A stretch of DNA of 64,000 nt, taken from positions 123,664,485 to 123,728,484 of the forward strand of contig CM077664.1 in the NCBI GenBank assembly GCA_039707655.1. The letters are read 5' to 3'. Below the pieces are notes generated by a model, which ran no database searches, was not told the origin of the DNA, and saw only the letters and a list, made by a program, of their open reading frames with translations. Numbering within the stretch: the first letter of the stretch is position 1; the number at the start of each line of letters is the position of its first letter. Source of the DNA: Elymus sibiricus (Eukaryota > Streptophyta > Magnoliopsida > Poales > Poaceae). The position numbers and the translations under genes were made by a program. Positions 54,581 to 64,000 of this stretch are shown here, piece by piece.

Positions 54581-55747
54581 TCAAGTGTTGTCATCCTTCA
54601 AGTTAATTCCATAAGTGGCCCTCATAATGGATTCATAAGGTGCTTTAATTCTTTTTCTAGGGAAGTGTTCCATCCCTTTCTTTAGTGGAAATTGAAATCT
54701 TATATTACCTTCTTTCATATCAATAATAGCACCAATTGTTCGAAGTAAGGGCCTACCAAGTATTATGGGGCAAGAAGGATTGCATTCAATGTCAAGAACA
54801 ATAAAGTCCACGGGCACATAATTTCTATTTTCAAGAATAAGCACATCATTTATTCTACCCAATGGCTTTTTAATAGTTGAATCCGCAAGATGCAAATTAA
54901 GGGAACAAGGATCCATGTCGGTGAGACCTAGCACATCACACAAAGACTTTGGTATAGTGGAAACGCTAGCACCAAGATCACAAAGAGAATTACATTCATA
55001 ATCTTTCATTTTGACTTTAATAGTAGGTTCCCATTCATCTTGTAATTTTCTAGGAATTGATACTTCCAACTCAAGTTTTTCTTCATGTGCTTTCATCATG
55101 GCTTCTACGATATGTTTAGTGAAAGCTTTATTTTGTTCATATGCATTTGGTGAAGTAATCATGGATTGCAACAAGAAAATACACTCAATTAAAGAACAAC
55201 TATCATAATTAAAGTCCTTGTAATCCAAAGTAGTGGGTGCATTACTATTTAAAGTTTTGACCTCTCCAAACCCACTTTTTTCATTTTTATGATCAAGATT
55301 ATCACCCTCCAAGCAAGTGGGACTCCTTCTATCTAAAGTTGACTCTTCTCCAGTCCGTTTTTCATCAAGTTTTATGTTACTAAATAATGATTCAATAGGA
55401 GTGACACCAATCATTTTAATATCTTCATCATTACTAGACAATGACTCTGGTTTGGCAGCCATCCAATTCACTAGAGTTGTTTGTTTATCCGAAATTTTTC
55501 CTAGTAAATTTTTAGTATTAGCAAGTTGAGCCTGAAGGTTTGACACTTCTAGATTAACATCTTCAAGTTGTTTATTAATGGCATCCAACAAGCTAGAATG
55601 TTCCTTAAGCTCTTCGGAAAAGAATTTATTTTGCTCAAATTGTGAAGACATAAAACTCTTAGTAACGTTTTCAATTTCAGACAATCTTCTGCTATAGAAA
55701 CTATCGCGAAATTCCTCTAACGACATAGTGACACAACTAGCGAACAA
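54581..55747 (-). CDS. A2 internal ORF with protease domain
   Basis: 388 residues; an alternative start at Met8 (MSLEEF, 55726) fits Athila relatives. Residues about 20-110 form a coiled coil (EELKEHSSLLDAINKQLEDV). A polar linker follows. The protease domain is at about 240-350: NSLCDLGASVSTIP (active-site DLGAS), LADSTIKKPLGRI and IILGRPLLRTIGAIID. There is no capsid, RT or integrase. The frame is intact, unlike A1, which suggests relative youth or selection on the protein; both are inference. Could act in trans with Gag-Pol of an autonomous relative. Confidence 0.8.
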   Translation of the reverse strand: MFASCVTMSLEEFRDSFYSRRLSEIENVTKSFMSSQFEQNKFFSEELKEHSSLLDAINKQLEDVNLEVSNLQAQLANTKNLLGKISDKQTTLVNWMAAKPESLSSNDEDIKMIGVTPIESLFSNIKLDEKRTGEESTLDRRSPTCLEGDNLDHKNEKSGFGEVKTLNSNAPTTLDYKDFNYDSCSLIECIFLLQSMITSPNAYEQNKAFTKHIVEAMMKAHEEKLELEVSIPRKLQDEWEPTIKVKMKDYECNSLCDLGASVSTIPKSLCDVLGLTDMDPCSLNLHLADSTIKKPLGRINDVLILENRNYVPVDFIVLDIECNPSCPIILGRPLLRTIGAIIDMKEGNIRFQFPLKKGMEHFPRKRIKAPYESIMRATYGINLKDDNT

Positions 55748-55890
55748 GCAAATAATTTTTTTGTGTTTTTGTAAAAAAAATTAGAAGTGAGGGAGATGAA
55801 AACGAGAGGCAAATGCAAATAAAAGGCAAATAAAGTAAATGCAAATGAATGATAATTTGTGCGGAGGTACTTGGTAATTTTGATGATGTC

Positions 55891-55908
55891 TCCCCGGCAA
55901 GGGCGCCA
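55891..55908 (-). other. A2 primer-binding site
   Basis: Reverse strand TGGCGCCCTTGCCGGGGA, one base different from A1 (tRNA-Asp type). Confidence 0.8.
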
Positions 55909-55919
55909 GAAATTCTTCC

Positions 55920-57479
55920 TGCTACTTGTAGTCTGCGTTGGTATTTCCCCGAAGAGGAGAGGATGATGCAGTACAGTAGAGATAAGTATTTCCCTTAGTT
56001 AAGAACCAAGGTTATCAATCCAGTAGGAGAACCAAGCAAAATTCCGTTAAGTGCACCTGCACACACAAGAGCAAACACTTGCACCCAACGCAAATAAGAG
56101 GGTTGTCAATCCTCTTAGCGGTTATTTGCAAGGATTAAATCTTATTGAGGTAAATAGATAATCTAAAATACTAATTAAAATAAAGTAAATAAATTGCAGC
56201 AAGGTATTTTTAGGTTTTGAATATGATAAAGATAGACCCGGGGGCCATAGTTTTCACTAGAGGCTTCTCTCTCGATCACAGAAACATACGATGGGTAAAC
56301 AAATTACTGTTGGGCAATTGATAGAAAAGCAAATAATTATGACGGATTCATGGCAATGATCATGTATATAGGCATAACGTCCGAGACAAGTAGACCGACT
56401 CCTGCCTGCATCTACTACTATTACTCCACTCATCGACCGCTATCCAGCATGCATCTAGAGTATTAAGTTAATAAAAACAGAGTAAAGCCTTAAGCAAGAT
56501 GACATGATGTAGAGAAGCAAATTCAAGCAATATGAATAAACCCCATCTTTTTATCCTTAATGGCAACAATACAAATACGTGTCATGTCCCTTTCTGTCAC
56601 TGGGATTGAGCACCGCAAGATTGAACCCATCACAAAGCACCTCTCCCATTGCAAGATAAATCAATCTAGTAGGCCAAACCAAATCGATAGATCAGAGAGA
56701 AATACAAAGCTATATTTAATCATGCATAAAAGAGTTCAGAGAAGACTCAAATATTTCTCATGAATAATCTGATCATAAACTCACAATTCATCGGATCCCA
56801 AGAAACACACCGCAAAAGAAGATTACATCGGATAGAACTCCAGGAACATCGAGGAGAACATGGTATTGAAGATCAAAGAGAGAAAAGAAGCCATCTAGCT
56901 ACTAACTATGGACCCGTAGGTCTGTGGTAAACTACTCACACATCATCGAAAGGGCAGCAAGGTTGATGTAGAAGCCCTCTGTGATCGATTCCCGCTCCGG
57001 CAGAGTACCAGAAAAGGCCTCCAGATGGGATCGTAGAAGAACAGAGGCTTGTGGCAGCGGAAATGTTTTCTCTTCTGGCTCTCTGATGGTTTCCGAATAT
57101 TTGTGAATTTATAGAAGTGGAATTAGGTCAAACGGAGTCACGTGGGCCCCACAAGGCAACACGGCACGCCCCCCTGGGCCACTCCCTGTTGCCTTGTGAA
57201 GCCTCCGTGAGGCTTCTGGCCTCGTCCCGAAGCTTCCAAGGTCTCTTTTGTCCAAAAAAAATCTCCAAAAAGTTTCGTGGCATTTGGACTTCATTTGGTA
57301 CTGTTTCTCTGAAAAGCCAAAAACAAGCAGAAAACAACAACTGGCACTGGGCACTAGGTTAATAGGTTAGTCCCAAAAAATGATATATAATTGCATATAA
57401 TTGCATGTAAAAACATCCAAGATTGATACTATAATAGCATGGAACAATCAAAAATTATAGATACGTTGGAGACGTATCA
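55920..57479 (-). repeat. A2 5' LTR
   Basis: About 1560 bp. The outer end is TGATACGTCTCCAACGTATC on the reverse strand. Contains CACAAGGCAA/TTGCCTTGTG arms at 57150-57198. The inner end is either 55920 or 55927. Includes the ~240 bp missing from the left copy. Confidence 0.85.
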
Positions 57480-59400
57480 TATCTCCACCACTCCAAACCC
57501 CTATCAAGCCATGAGGACAACGATGAGCCAAGGAAGTCAAGAGGTACAAGAGGGACCTACCCCTAGGAGGCCCTTACACATGTTACATTGGAACAATTTC
57601 CATAATTTGGTTCACAATTATGGAGTTGAAAATACTCCCCGTATGCACATACCTTCCAATTGGGACATCGCTCGTCCAAGTGAAAGTGATGCAGGAAAGA
57701 ATGCTTGCGGCCCAGAGAATAAGCACATTATGGAAGAAGTACAAAAGAATGCTAAGATGATTCAACACGTGCTACGGGAAATCCAGAGTTTGAAGGAAAT
57801 CTTAATGAACGTATAAAGGACAAGCCTATCACTCCATCATCATCATCATCGAAGAAAGAAACTTGAGTACATGGGTATGGGCACCACCCTTGGCTTGTTC
57901 CAAGCTTGGGGGAGGTGCCCCAGTATCGTATCACCATCACTTTTACCATCATTATCTATCTTAGTTCGATCTTTAGTTATTTCATGATTTAATATAATAA
58001 AGTTTTAGTATGATCTAGTTTTGAGTGCTTGTTTCGTGATCTATCTATCGATGTAATCGAGTGTGAGAGTTATATAATAAAGAATAGTTTGAGTTCGGTT
58101 GCTTTACTTTCTTGTTCAAATCCTAGCAATGAAAAGAATAAAAAGATCATATGCTAATCCCATGGGGAGTGATGTCTTCACATAAAAGAAGTATAATTGA
58201 TAAAATCTATTGGAGGTTAACAAACAAAGTATTGGTCATTGATGCAATTCATGAAAAAGTAATAAAGAAAGAGAGGTCTCACATATAAATATACTATCTT
58301 GGACATCTTTTATGATTGTGAGCCCCCATCAAATATTCTATGCTTGATCAAATAGTTGACGTTGGACAAGGAAGACAACGTAATGGGTTATGTTTGCTTA
58401 TATTCACGTAGAAGTTATATTGTTATGGATCCTCTAACATGTGGTGCTTGCTCATAATCTTGTGCTAGCCAAAAATTCGCACTAAGTAGAGATACTACTT
58501 GTGCATCCAAAAACCCTTGAACCCAGTTTATTGCCATGAGAGTCCACCATATCTACCCATGGATTGAAAAAGATACTTCAAGTAAGTTGTCATCGGTGCA
58601 TAAAGCAATAAAAATTGCTCCTAAATATGTATGATATTTTATTGTAAGGGAAAATAAGTTTTGTATAAACTTGTGATGGTAAAGAAATAAAAGCAACGGA
58701 CTGCATAATAAAGTTTGCTATCACACGGGGCAATATAAAGTGACGTTCCTTTCCATTAAGAGCTTGCACATCCTAAAATAAAAAGTGCATGACAACCTCA
58801 GCTTCCCTCTGCGAAGGGCCTATCTTTTTTTTTGGTATTTACTTTTATGCAAGAGTCAATAGTGTTCATCCCTATTCCGTTCTTATTTATTCTCTACTTG
58901 GCAAGCATCATGTGGTAGGGAAAGATCCAGGCATATATATCCCGTTGGATGGTGATCATGAGTTATTATTGTTGACATTATCCTCAAGATAAATCAGTTG
59001 GGGGTGAAAACTATAAACCCCCATCGTCCTATGTGTTTGACTGAAACTTTTGCTCCATAAATATGTCGTGAGTGTTAGCAATCATGGAAGACTAAATGAT
59101 AGTTGAGTATGTGAACTTGCTAAACAAAGCTCGTACATAGACTCTTTCGGGAAATATGATAAATTGCAATTGTTTCAATGACTGAGATCATAGTTTGTTA
59201 GTTTCAATGAAGTTTGTGGTTCATACTTTAACTTGTGAAGGAATTGTTACTTGATCATGAGAAGTTTTATGATAATATATTGTTGTTATGATAATGATCA
59301 TGATGCTTTCATGCATGTATTTTGTTTTATCGACACCTCTCTCTCTAAACATGTGGTCATGATTATCGATTTTGGCTTTCGCTTGAGGACAAGCGAGGTC
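57480..59400 (+). other. A1 post-pol region, right part
   Basis: Right side of the A2 insertion. A short frame continues to 57816 (PRRPLHMLHWNNFHNLVHNY, HIMEEVQKNAKMIQ), probably the end of the ORF started at 19260. A PPT-like CCAAGCTTGGGGGAGGTG lies at 57900-57917. The rest shows no ORF or repeat I recognise. Confidence 0.5.
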
Positions 59401-59415
59401 TAAGCTTGGGGGAGT
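59401..59415 (+). other. A1 polypurine tract
   Basis: TAAGCTTGGGGGAGT directly before the TGATACG of the 3' LTR. Confidence 0.8.
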
Positions 59416-60203
59416 TGATACGTCCATTTTGCATCATGTTGTACTACTGATATTTATTATGTTTTGGGTCATTATTTCACTTTATGATGCAATCCTAATG
59501 CCTTTTCTCTCTTATTTTGCAAGTTTCACATGAAGAGGGAGATTGCCGGCAGCTGGAATTCTGGACCTGAAAAAGCTACAACAGAGATAGATATTCTCCA
59601 CAACTCCAAATGACCTGAAAATTTATGGAGAATTATTTTGGAATATATAAAAAATATTGGCGGAAGAAATACCAGGAGGGGACCCACCAGAGAGCCACAA
59701 GCTCAGGGGCGCGCCCTACCCCCCTGGGCGCGCCCTTTGAGCTTGTGGGCCCCCCAGCAGGTCTCCGGGGGCCATCTTCTCCTACAAGATGCTATTTTCC
59801 CTAGAAAAAATTAGAAGAAGACTTTTGGGACGAAGCGCCGCCGTCTCGAGGCGGAACCTGGGCAGGAGCACTTTTACTCTCTGGCGCAGCGATTCCGCCG
59901 GGGATACTTCCCTTCGGGAGGGGGAAATCGATGCCATCGACATAACCAACGATCGTCTCATCATGGGAGGACCAATCTTCATCAACATCTTCACCAACAC
60001 CATCTCATCTCAAACCCTAGTTCATCTCTTGTATTCAATCTTTGTCCCAAAACCTCAGATTGGTACCTGTGGGTTGCTAATAGTGTTGATTACATCTCGT
60101 AGTTGATGCTAGTTGGTTTATTTAGTGGAAGATTATATGTTCAGATCCTCAAGCATATTCAATACACCTCTGATCTTGATCATGATTATGATTTGTGAGT
60201 AGT
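59416..60203 (+). repeat. A1 3' LTR, 5' part
   Basis: Starts TGATACGTCCATTTTGCATC. Contains the inverted repeat CCACAAGCTCA...TGAGCTTGTGG with inner GGGCGCGCCC copies (59695-59748). From 59904 it matches 13094 onward. Broken at 60203 by A3. Confidence 0.85.
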
Positions 60204-61718
60204 TGATAACCCACAATTATAGGGGATCAATTGTAGCTTTTTCGATAAATAAGAGTGTCGAACCCAACGAGGAGCTAAAGGTAGAATTAATATTCCCTTC
60301 AAGTTCTATCGACCACCGATACAACTCTACGCCTACTTAACGTTTGCTTTACCTAGAACAAGTACGAAACTAGATGTACTTTGTAGGTGTAAGGATAAGT
60401 TTGCAAGAATAAAACTAGAAGTACTTAGCGGGAATAAAACTAGGAGTAATTTGCAAGATAATAAAAGTTAGTTGTTTAGTAGAAAGCTTTTGTAACACAA
60501 AGAGAAAGATTGTCCATAGGCAATTGAATATAATACGATAGATACTTATCATATGCAATGAGGGAGAGGCATACGCTAACACACTTTCCATACTTGGATC
60601 ATATGCACTCATGATTGCAACTCTAGCAAGCATCCACAACTACTAAAGATCATTAAGGTAAAACCCAACCATAGCATTAAGTAACTAGTCCCCTTTACTC
60701 CCATACGCAACAACCCCCTTACTCGGGTGTAAGCTTCTGTCACTCTAGCCACCCACTATAAGCAAATCATGAACGTATTGCAAAACCCTACAGCGGTAAA
60801 CCCTCACGCTTGCACGACACGGAGGGCACCATAGGACAACACCATATTAACATACAACTCATATCAATCACACAATACCACAATTAGCCCGTAGGACAAA
60901 AAGAATCTACTCAAACATCATAGGATTGCCACGCATCATTGGATAATAATATATAGCGTTAAGCACCATTTTCAAGTAGAGAATTACAGCGGGAATAGAG
61001 AGGTTACACTACTGCATAGAGGGGGAGAGAGTTGGTGTTGACGGCGGCAAAGTTGTTGGTGTAGATTGCCATCACGATGATTGCCCCGGCGGCGTTCCGG
61101 CGTCACCGGGAGAGAGCCCCCCTCCTTCTTCTTCTTGCTTGGCCTCCCCCCTAGATGGGAGGAGAGTTTCTCCTCTGGTCCATGGCCGCCATGGCTCCAG
61201 GAGGGCAGGAGCCCCTCCGAGATTGGATATCTCTCTCTGTTTCTCTTCTGTTTCGCATTCTGTTTTCTAGCCCTTCACCGTTTCTTATATTCCCGGAGAT
61301 CTGTAACTCCGATTGGGCTGAAATTTCGAGGGGATTTTTATCCAAAAATTATCTTTCTTGCGGCGAAAGAAGGGCCCCAACCGATGTTCGAGGGAGTCAC
61401 AAGGCAACATGGCGTGACCCCCCTAGGGTCGCGCCATGTTGCCTTGTGGCCAGCTCGGGCACCGTCTTCCATTGATTCTTCTTCCTAAAAATCACATATA
61501 TTCCAAAACAATTCTCCATAAAATTCTATCGCGTTTGGACTTCGTTTGATATGGATTTTCTAAGAAACAAAAAACAAGCAGAAAACAGGAACTGGCACTG
61601 GGCACTGGATCAATATGTTAGTCCCAAAAATAATATAAAATGTTTCCAAAAGTGTGTGAAAGTTGTAGAATATTAGCATGAAACAATCAAAAAATAGAGA
61701 TATGACAAAGACGTATCA
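60204..61718 (-). repeat. A3 3' LTR
   Basis: 1515 bp; reverse strand TGATACGTCTTTGTC to GTGGGTTATCA. Inverted repeat CACAAGGCAACATGGCG / CGCCATGTTGCCTTGTG at 61398-61448 (17-bp perfect stem, then GACCC/GGGTC, loop CCCTA). Its middle is similar to the A2 LTR, its right end to A1. Confidence 0.88.
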
Positions 61719-62968
61719 TCATCCCCAAGCTTAATTCTTGCTCGTCCTCGAGTAGGTAAATGATAAAAAGATAATTTTTGATGTGTAATGCTACCTAGCA
61801 TAATCTTGATCATGTAATCTAATCATGGCATGAATATTAAGACACGAGTGATTCGAAGCAATAGTCTATAATTTGATATAAAGACATCAATACTCATTGT
61901 ACCAACAAACAATCATGCCTTTCAGAATAAAAATGCTAAAGAATGCTATCCCTACAAAATCATATAGCCTTGTCATGCTCCATCTTCTTAACACAAAATA
62001 CAAATCATGTACAACCCCGATGTCAGCCGAGCAATTGGTTCATACTTTTTAACGCTCTTCAGCTTTTCAACCCCCACGCAATACATGAGCGTGAGCCATG
62101 GACATAGCACTATAGGTGGAATAGAATGCGGTGGTAGGGATCAATAAGGAGAAGTCAAAAGGGAGAAAGTCTTGCATCAACTAGGCGGATCAACGGGCTA
62201 TGGAGATGCCCATCAATCGATATCAATGCGAGGAGTAGGGATTGCCATGCAACGGATTCACTAAGAGCTATAAGTGTATGAAAGCTCAAACTGAAAACTA
62301 AGTGGGTGTGCATCCAACTTGCTTGCTCATGAAGACCTCGGGCATTTGAGGAAGCCCATCATCGGAATATACAAGACAAGTTCTATAATGAAAAATTCCC
62401 ACTAGTATATGAAAGTGACAACATAGGAGACTCTCTATATGAAAAACATGGTGCTACTGTGAAGCACAAGTGTGGTAAAGGATAGTAGCATTGCCCCTTC
62501 TCTCTTTTTCTCTCATTTCATTTTTTTTGATTTCTTTTTTTTCTTTTTTCTTTTCTCTTTTTTTTGGTGGGCTCTTATTGGCCTTTTTTTGTTGGGCTCT
62601 TTTTGGCCTCTCTTTTTTATTTCATCACTGGGACAATGCTCTAATAATGATGATCATCGCACTTTTATTTACTTACAACTCGATATTGCAACTTGATAAA
62701 ACTATACAAGTTGACTCTATATGAATGCCTCTGGTAGTGTACCAGGATGTGCAATGATCTAGCGTAGCAAAGATTTCAAAAAATGGACAAGCCATGAAAA
62801 TATCATGCTAGCTATCTTACGATCATGCAAAGCAATATGACAATGAATGCTCAAGTCATGTATATGATGATGATGGAAGTTGCATGGCAATATATCTCGG
62901 AATGGCTATGGAAATGCCATGATAGGTAGGTATGTTGGTTGTTTTGAGGAAGATATAAGGAGGCTTAT
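60204..62968 (-). mobile_element. A3: reversed Athila-like element, left part
   Basis: 3' LTR (60204-61718), PPT (61719-61733, reversed AAGCTTGGGGATGA) and 1.25 kb of internal non-coding sequence similar to A2, then broken by U1. The left target duplication should be GTAGT (60199-60203); the right one is outside the window. Confidence 0.8.
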
Positions 62969-64000
62969 TGTGACGCCCCCGACTCAATCGTGCACTAATC
63001 ATACACGCAAATGTGCACGATCAATCCCAGGGACTCACGTGAAGATATCAGAACACAACTCTCGACACAAAATAAAATAATACAAGCTTTATATTACAAG
63101 CCAGGGACCTCGAGGGCTCGAATACATAAGCTCGAATACACAAGAGTCAGCGGAAGCATCAGTATCTGAGTGCAGACATAATTAGACAAAGGATGCCATA
63201 AGAAGGCTGAGCAAAACAACGACAACTAGATCGAAGAGGCGCAGGCCTCCTGCCTCAGAGCCTCCGAACTACTCCTGGTCGGCGGTCTCAACATAGTAGT
63301 AGGCTCCGTCGGGGTAGTAGTAGTCATCGACGGGGTCAGCTGGCTCCGGGGCTCCGTCATTTGATCGCAGCAATCGGGTAGGGGGGGAAAGGTAGCAAAG
63401 CAACCGTGAGTACTCATCCAAAGTACTCGCAAGACTTACATCAGATCTATGCTAAGTATGCATCGGTATCAAAGGGAAGGGGTTGTATCTGTGGACTATA
63501 CTGCAGAAATGCCAGAATAGAGGGGAAGGCCTAGCCTATCGAAGACTAACATCTTGCAGCGTCTTGCAGCAATAGAAGAGAATAGAGTAACATCGCAAGT
63601 ATATATATTAGCCATGCCCAGAGATCCTTCCTTGACTCCCTGTGAGAAAGTGATCCCGGAGCCAACATATTATAAAGCATCATAAGTATCCTGTTCTAGT
63701 TGTAGTAGATCGGGATACTCTCTGAGCATCCGTTACCGTGGACACGGCTATTCGAATAGATATACTTCCCTGCAGGGGTGCACCAACTTACCCAACATGC
63801 TCGATTAACTCTGGCCGGACACACTTTTCCGGGTTATGCCCGGCCTCGGCTGATCAACACGCCGTAGTCCTTCCTAGGCTCAACAGAGAGGCCAGCACAC
63901 CGGTCAACATCCTAAACGCTCAGGGGTCTTGGGCCCATCGACCTTTGCACTCCTGCGCGTTGCGTACACGGCCGGGACCATACCTAGCCCCTGTATACAC
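62969..64000. mobile_element. U1: start of an unassigned LTR retrotransposon
   Basis: The A3-type sequence stops at AGGCTTAT and a new sequence starts TGTGACGCCCCCGACTC, an LTR-like start that I recall as frequent in Triticeae DNA but cannot name. It runs to the window end without an ORF of note; orientation is unknown. The candidate left duplication is CTTAT (62964-62968). Confidence 0.55.

Larger units (their letters stand above)
19351..57479 (-). mobile_element. A2: reversed non-autonomous Athila-like element
   Basis: Own sequence is 19351-20671 and 51671-57479 (about 7.1 kb). Reading on the reverse strand: 5' LTR (57479 to about 55920), PBS, one ORF with a protease domain, about 2.9 kb of non-coding DNA, PPT (AAGCTTGGGGATGCT) and a 3' LTR split by T3. 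No RT, RNase H or integrase is present, as in Sabrina-type non-autonomous Triticeae elements (from memory). No target duplication was found: CATGG precedes 19351 and TATCT follows 57479. The left end includes PBS-adjacent sequence, so the left junction is not a normal one. Confidence 0.75.
13094..60203 (+). mobile_element. A1: Athila-like Gypsy element, the outer element of the nest
   Basis: Visible parts are 13094-19350 and 57480-60203; the rest of the interval is nested insertions. Order: 5' LTR remnant, tRNA-Asp-type PBS, gag, protease, RT, RNase H, integrase, a long post-pol region with a small ORF, an internal and a terminal polypurine tract, and a 3' LTR remnant. The LTR start TGATACGTCC, the PBS TGGCGCCGTTGCCGGGGA and the long post-pol region match Triticeae Athila-lineage families (BAGY-2, Sabrina and WHAM relatives, from memory). 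Combining 59416-59903 with 13094-14108 predicts an LTR of about 1.5 kb. Both LTRs are broken by later insertions (T2 and A3). Confidence 0.8.

Noticed and set aside
1..64000. A host gene between elements
   Set aside because: Every long ORF is explained by a retroelement domain or is a shadow; no non-element protein family was recognised.

Overview
The window is intergenic DNA of a large grass genome, almost certainly a Triticeae species (wheat, Aegilops, barley or rye group). It contains a nearly intact Angela/BARE/WIS-type Copia element with 1.8-kb LTRs, several Athila-type Gypsy elements whose LTRs begin TGATACGTC, and several Tat-type Gypsy elements with an extra antisense gene. I found no cellular gene, tRNA, rRNA or CRISPR array. 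Family names come from memory of terminal sequences and were not checked against a database. The labels T (Tat-like Gypsy), A (Athila-like Gypsy), C (Copia) and U (unassigned) are mine.

Layout: the frame of the window is one Athila-like element, A1 (13094-60203, + strand, entering and leaving through broken LTRs). Its 5' LTR is broken by T2 (3757-13093, left part outside the window), and T2 is itself broken in its reverse transcriptase by T1 (1-3756, left part outside). The post-pol region of A1 holds a reversed, non-autonomous Athila element A2 (19351-57479). A2's left LTR is split by T3 (20672-51665), T3's antisense gene is split by reversed T4 (27548-48548), and T4's 3' LTR is split by reversed Angela copy C1 (28260-37206). 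This gives a five-deep nest A1>A2>T3>T4>C1. Perfect 5-bp target duplications support T3 (ACAAT), T4 (CTCGC) and C1 (AGGGC). The 3' LTR of A1 is broken by reversed Athila element A3 (60204 onward), which is broken by an unassigned LTR, U1 (62969 to the end).

How the parts work: C1 has one uninterrupted 1327-codon gag-pol frame, but the second Asp of its RT catalytic pair reads Ala. All other gag-pol copies are decayed by stops and frameshifts. T3 keeps gag and protease but has no RT, RNase H or integrase. A2 keeps only a protease-type ORF. Both would have depended on proteins made elsewhere.

The most interesting shared property is that all four Tat-like elements (T1-T4) carry, between the pol side and the 3' LTR, a gene on the opposite strand to gag-pol. 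It encodes a 'putative gypsy type transposon' (Transposase_28-like) N-terminal domain, a charged linker, long coiled coils and a helical C-terminal domain. It has recognisable introns whose splice sites work only on the antisense strand. In T2 a 15-copy tandem array of hairpin-forming ~72-bp units lies between the converging gag-pol and antisense genes. The Athila-type LTRs share a strong inverted repeat at a similar place whose arms differ between families but stay self-complementary.
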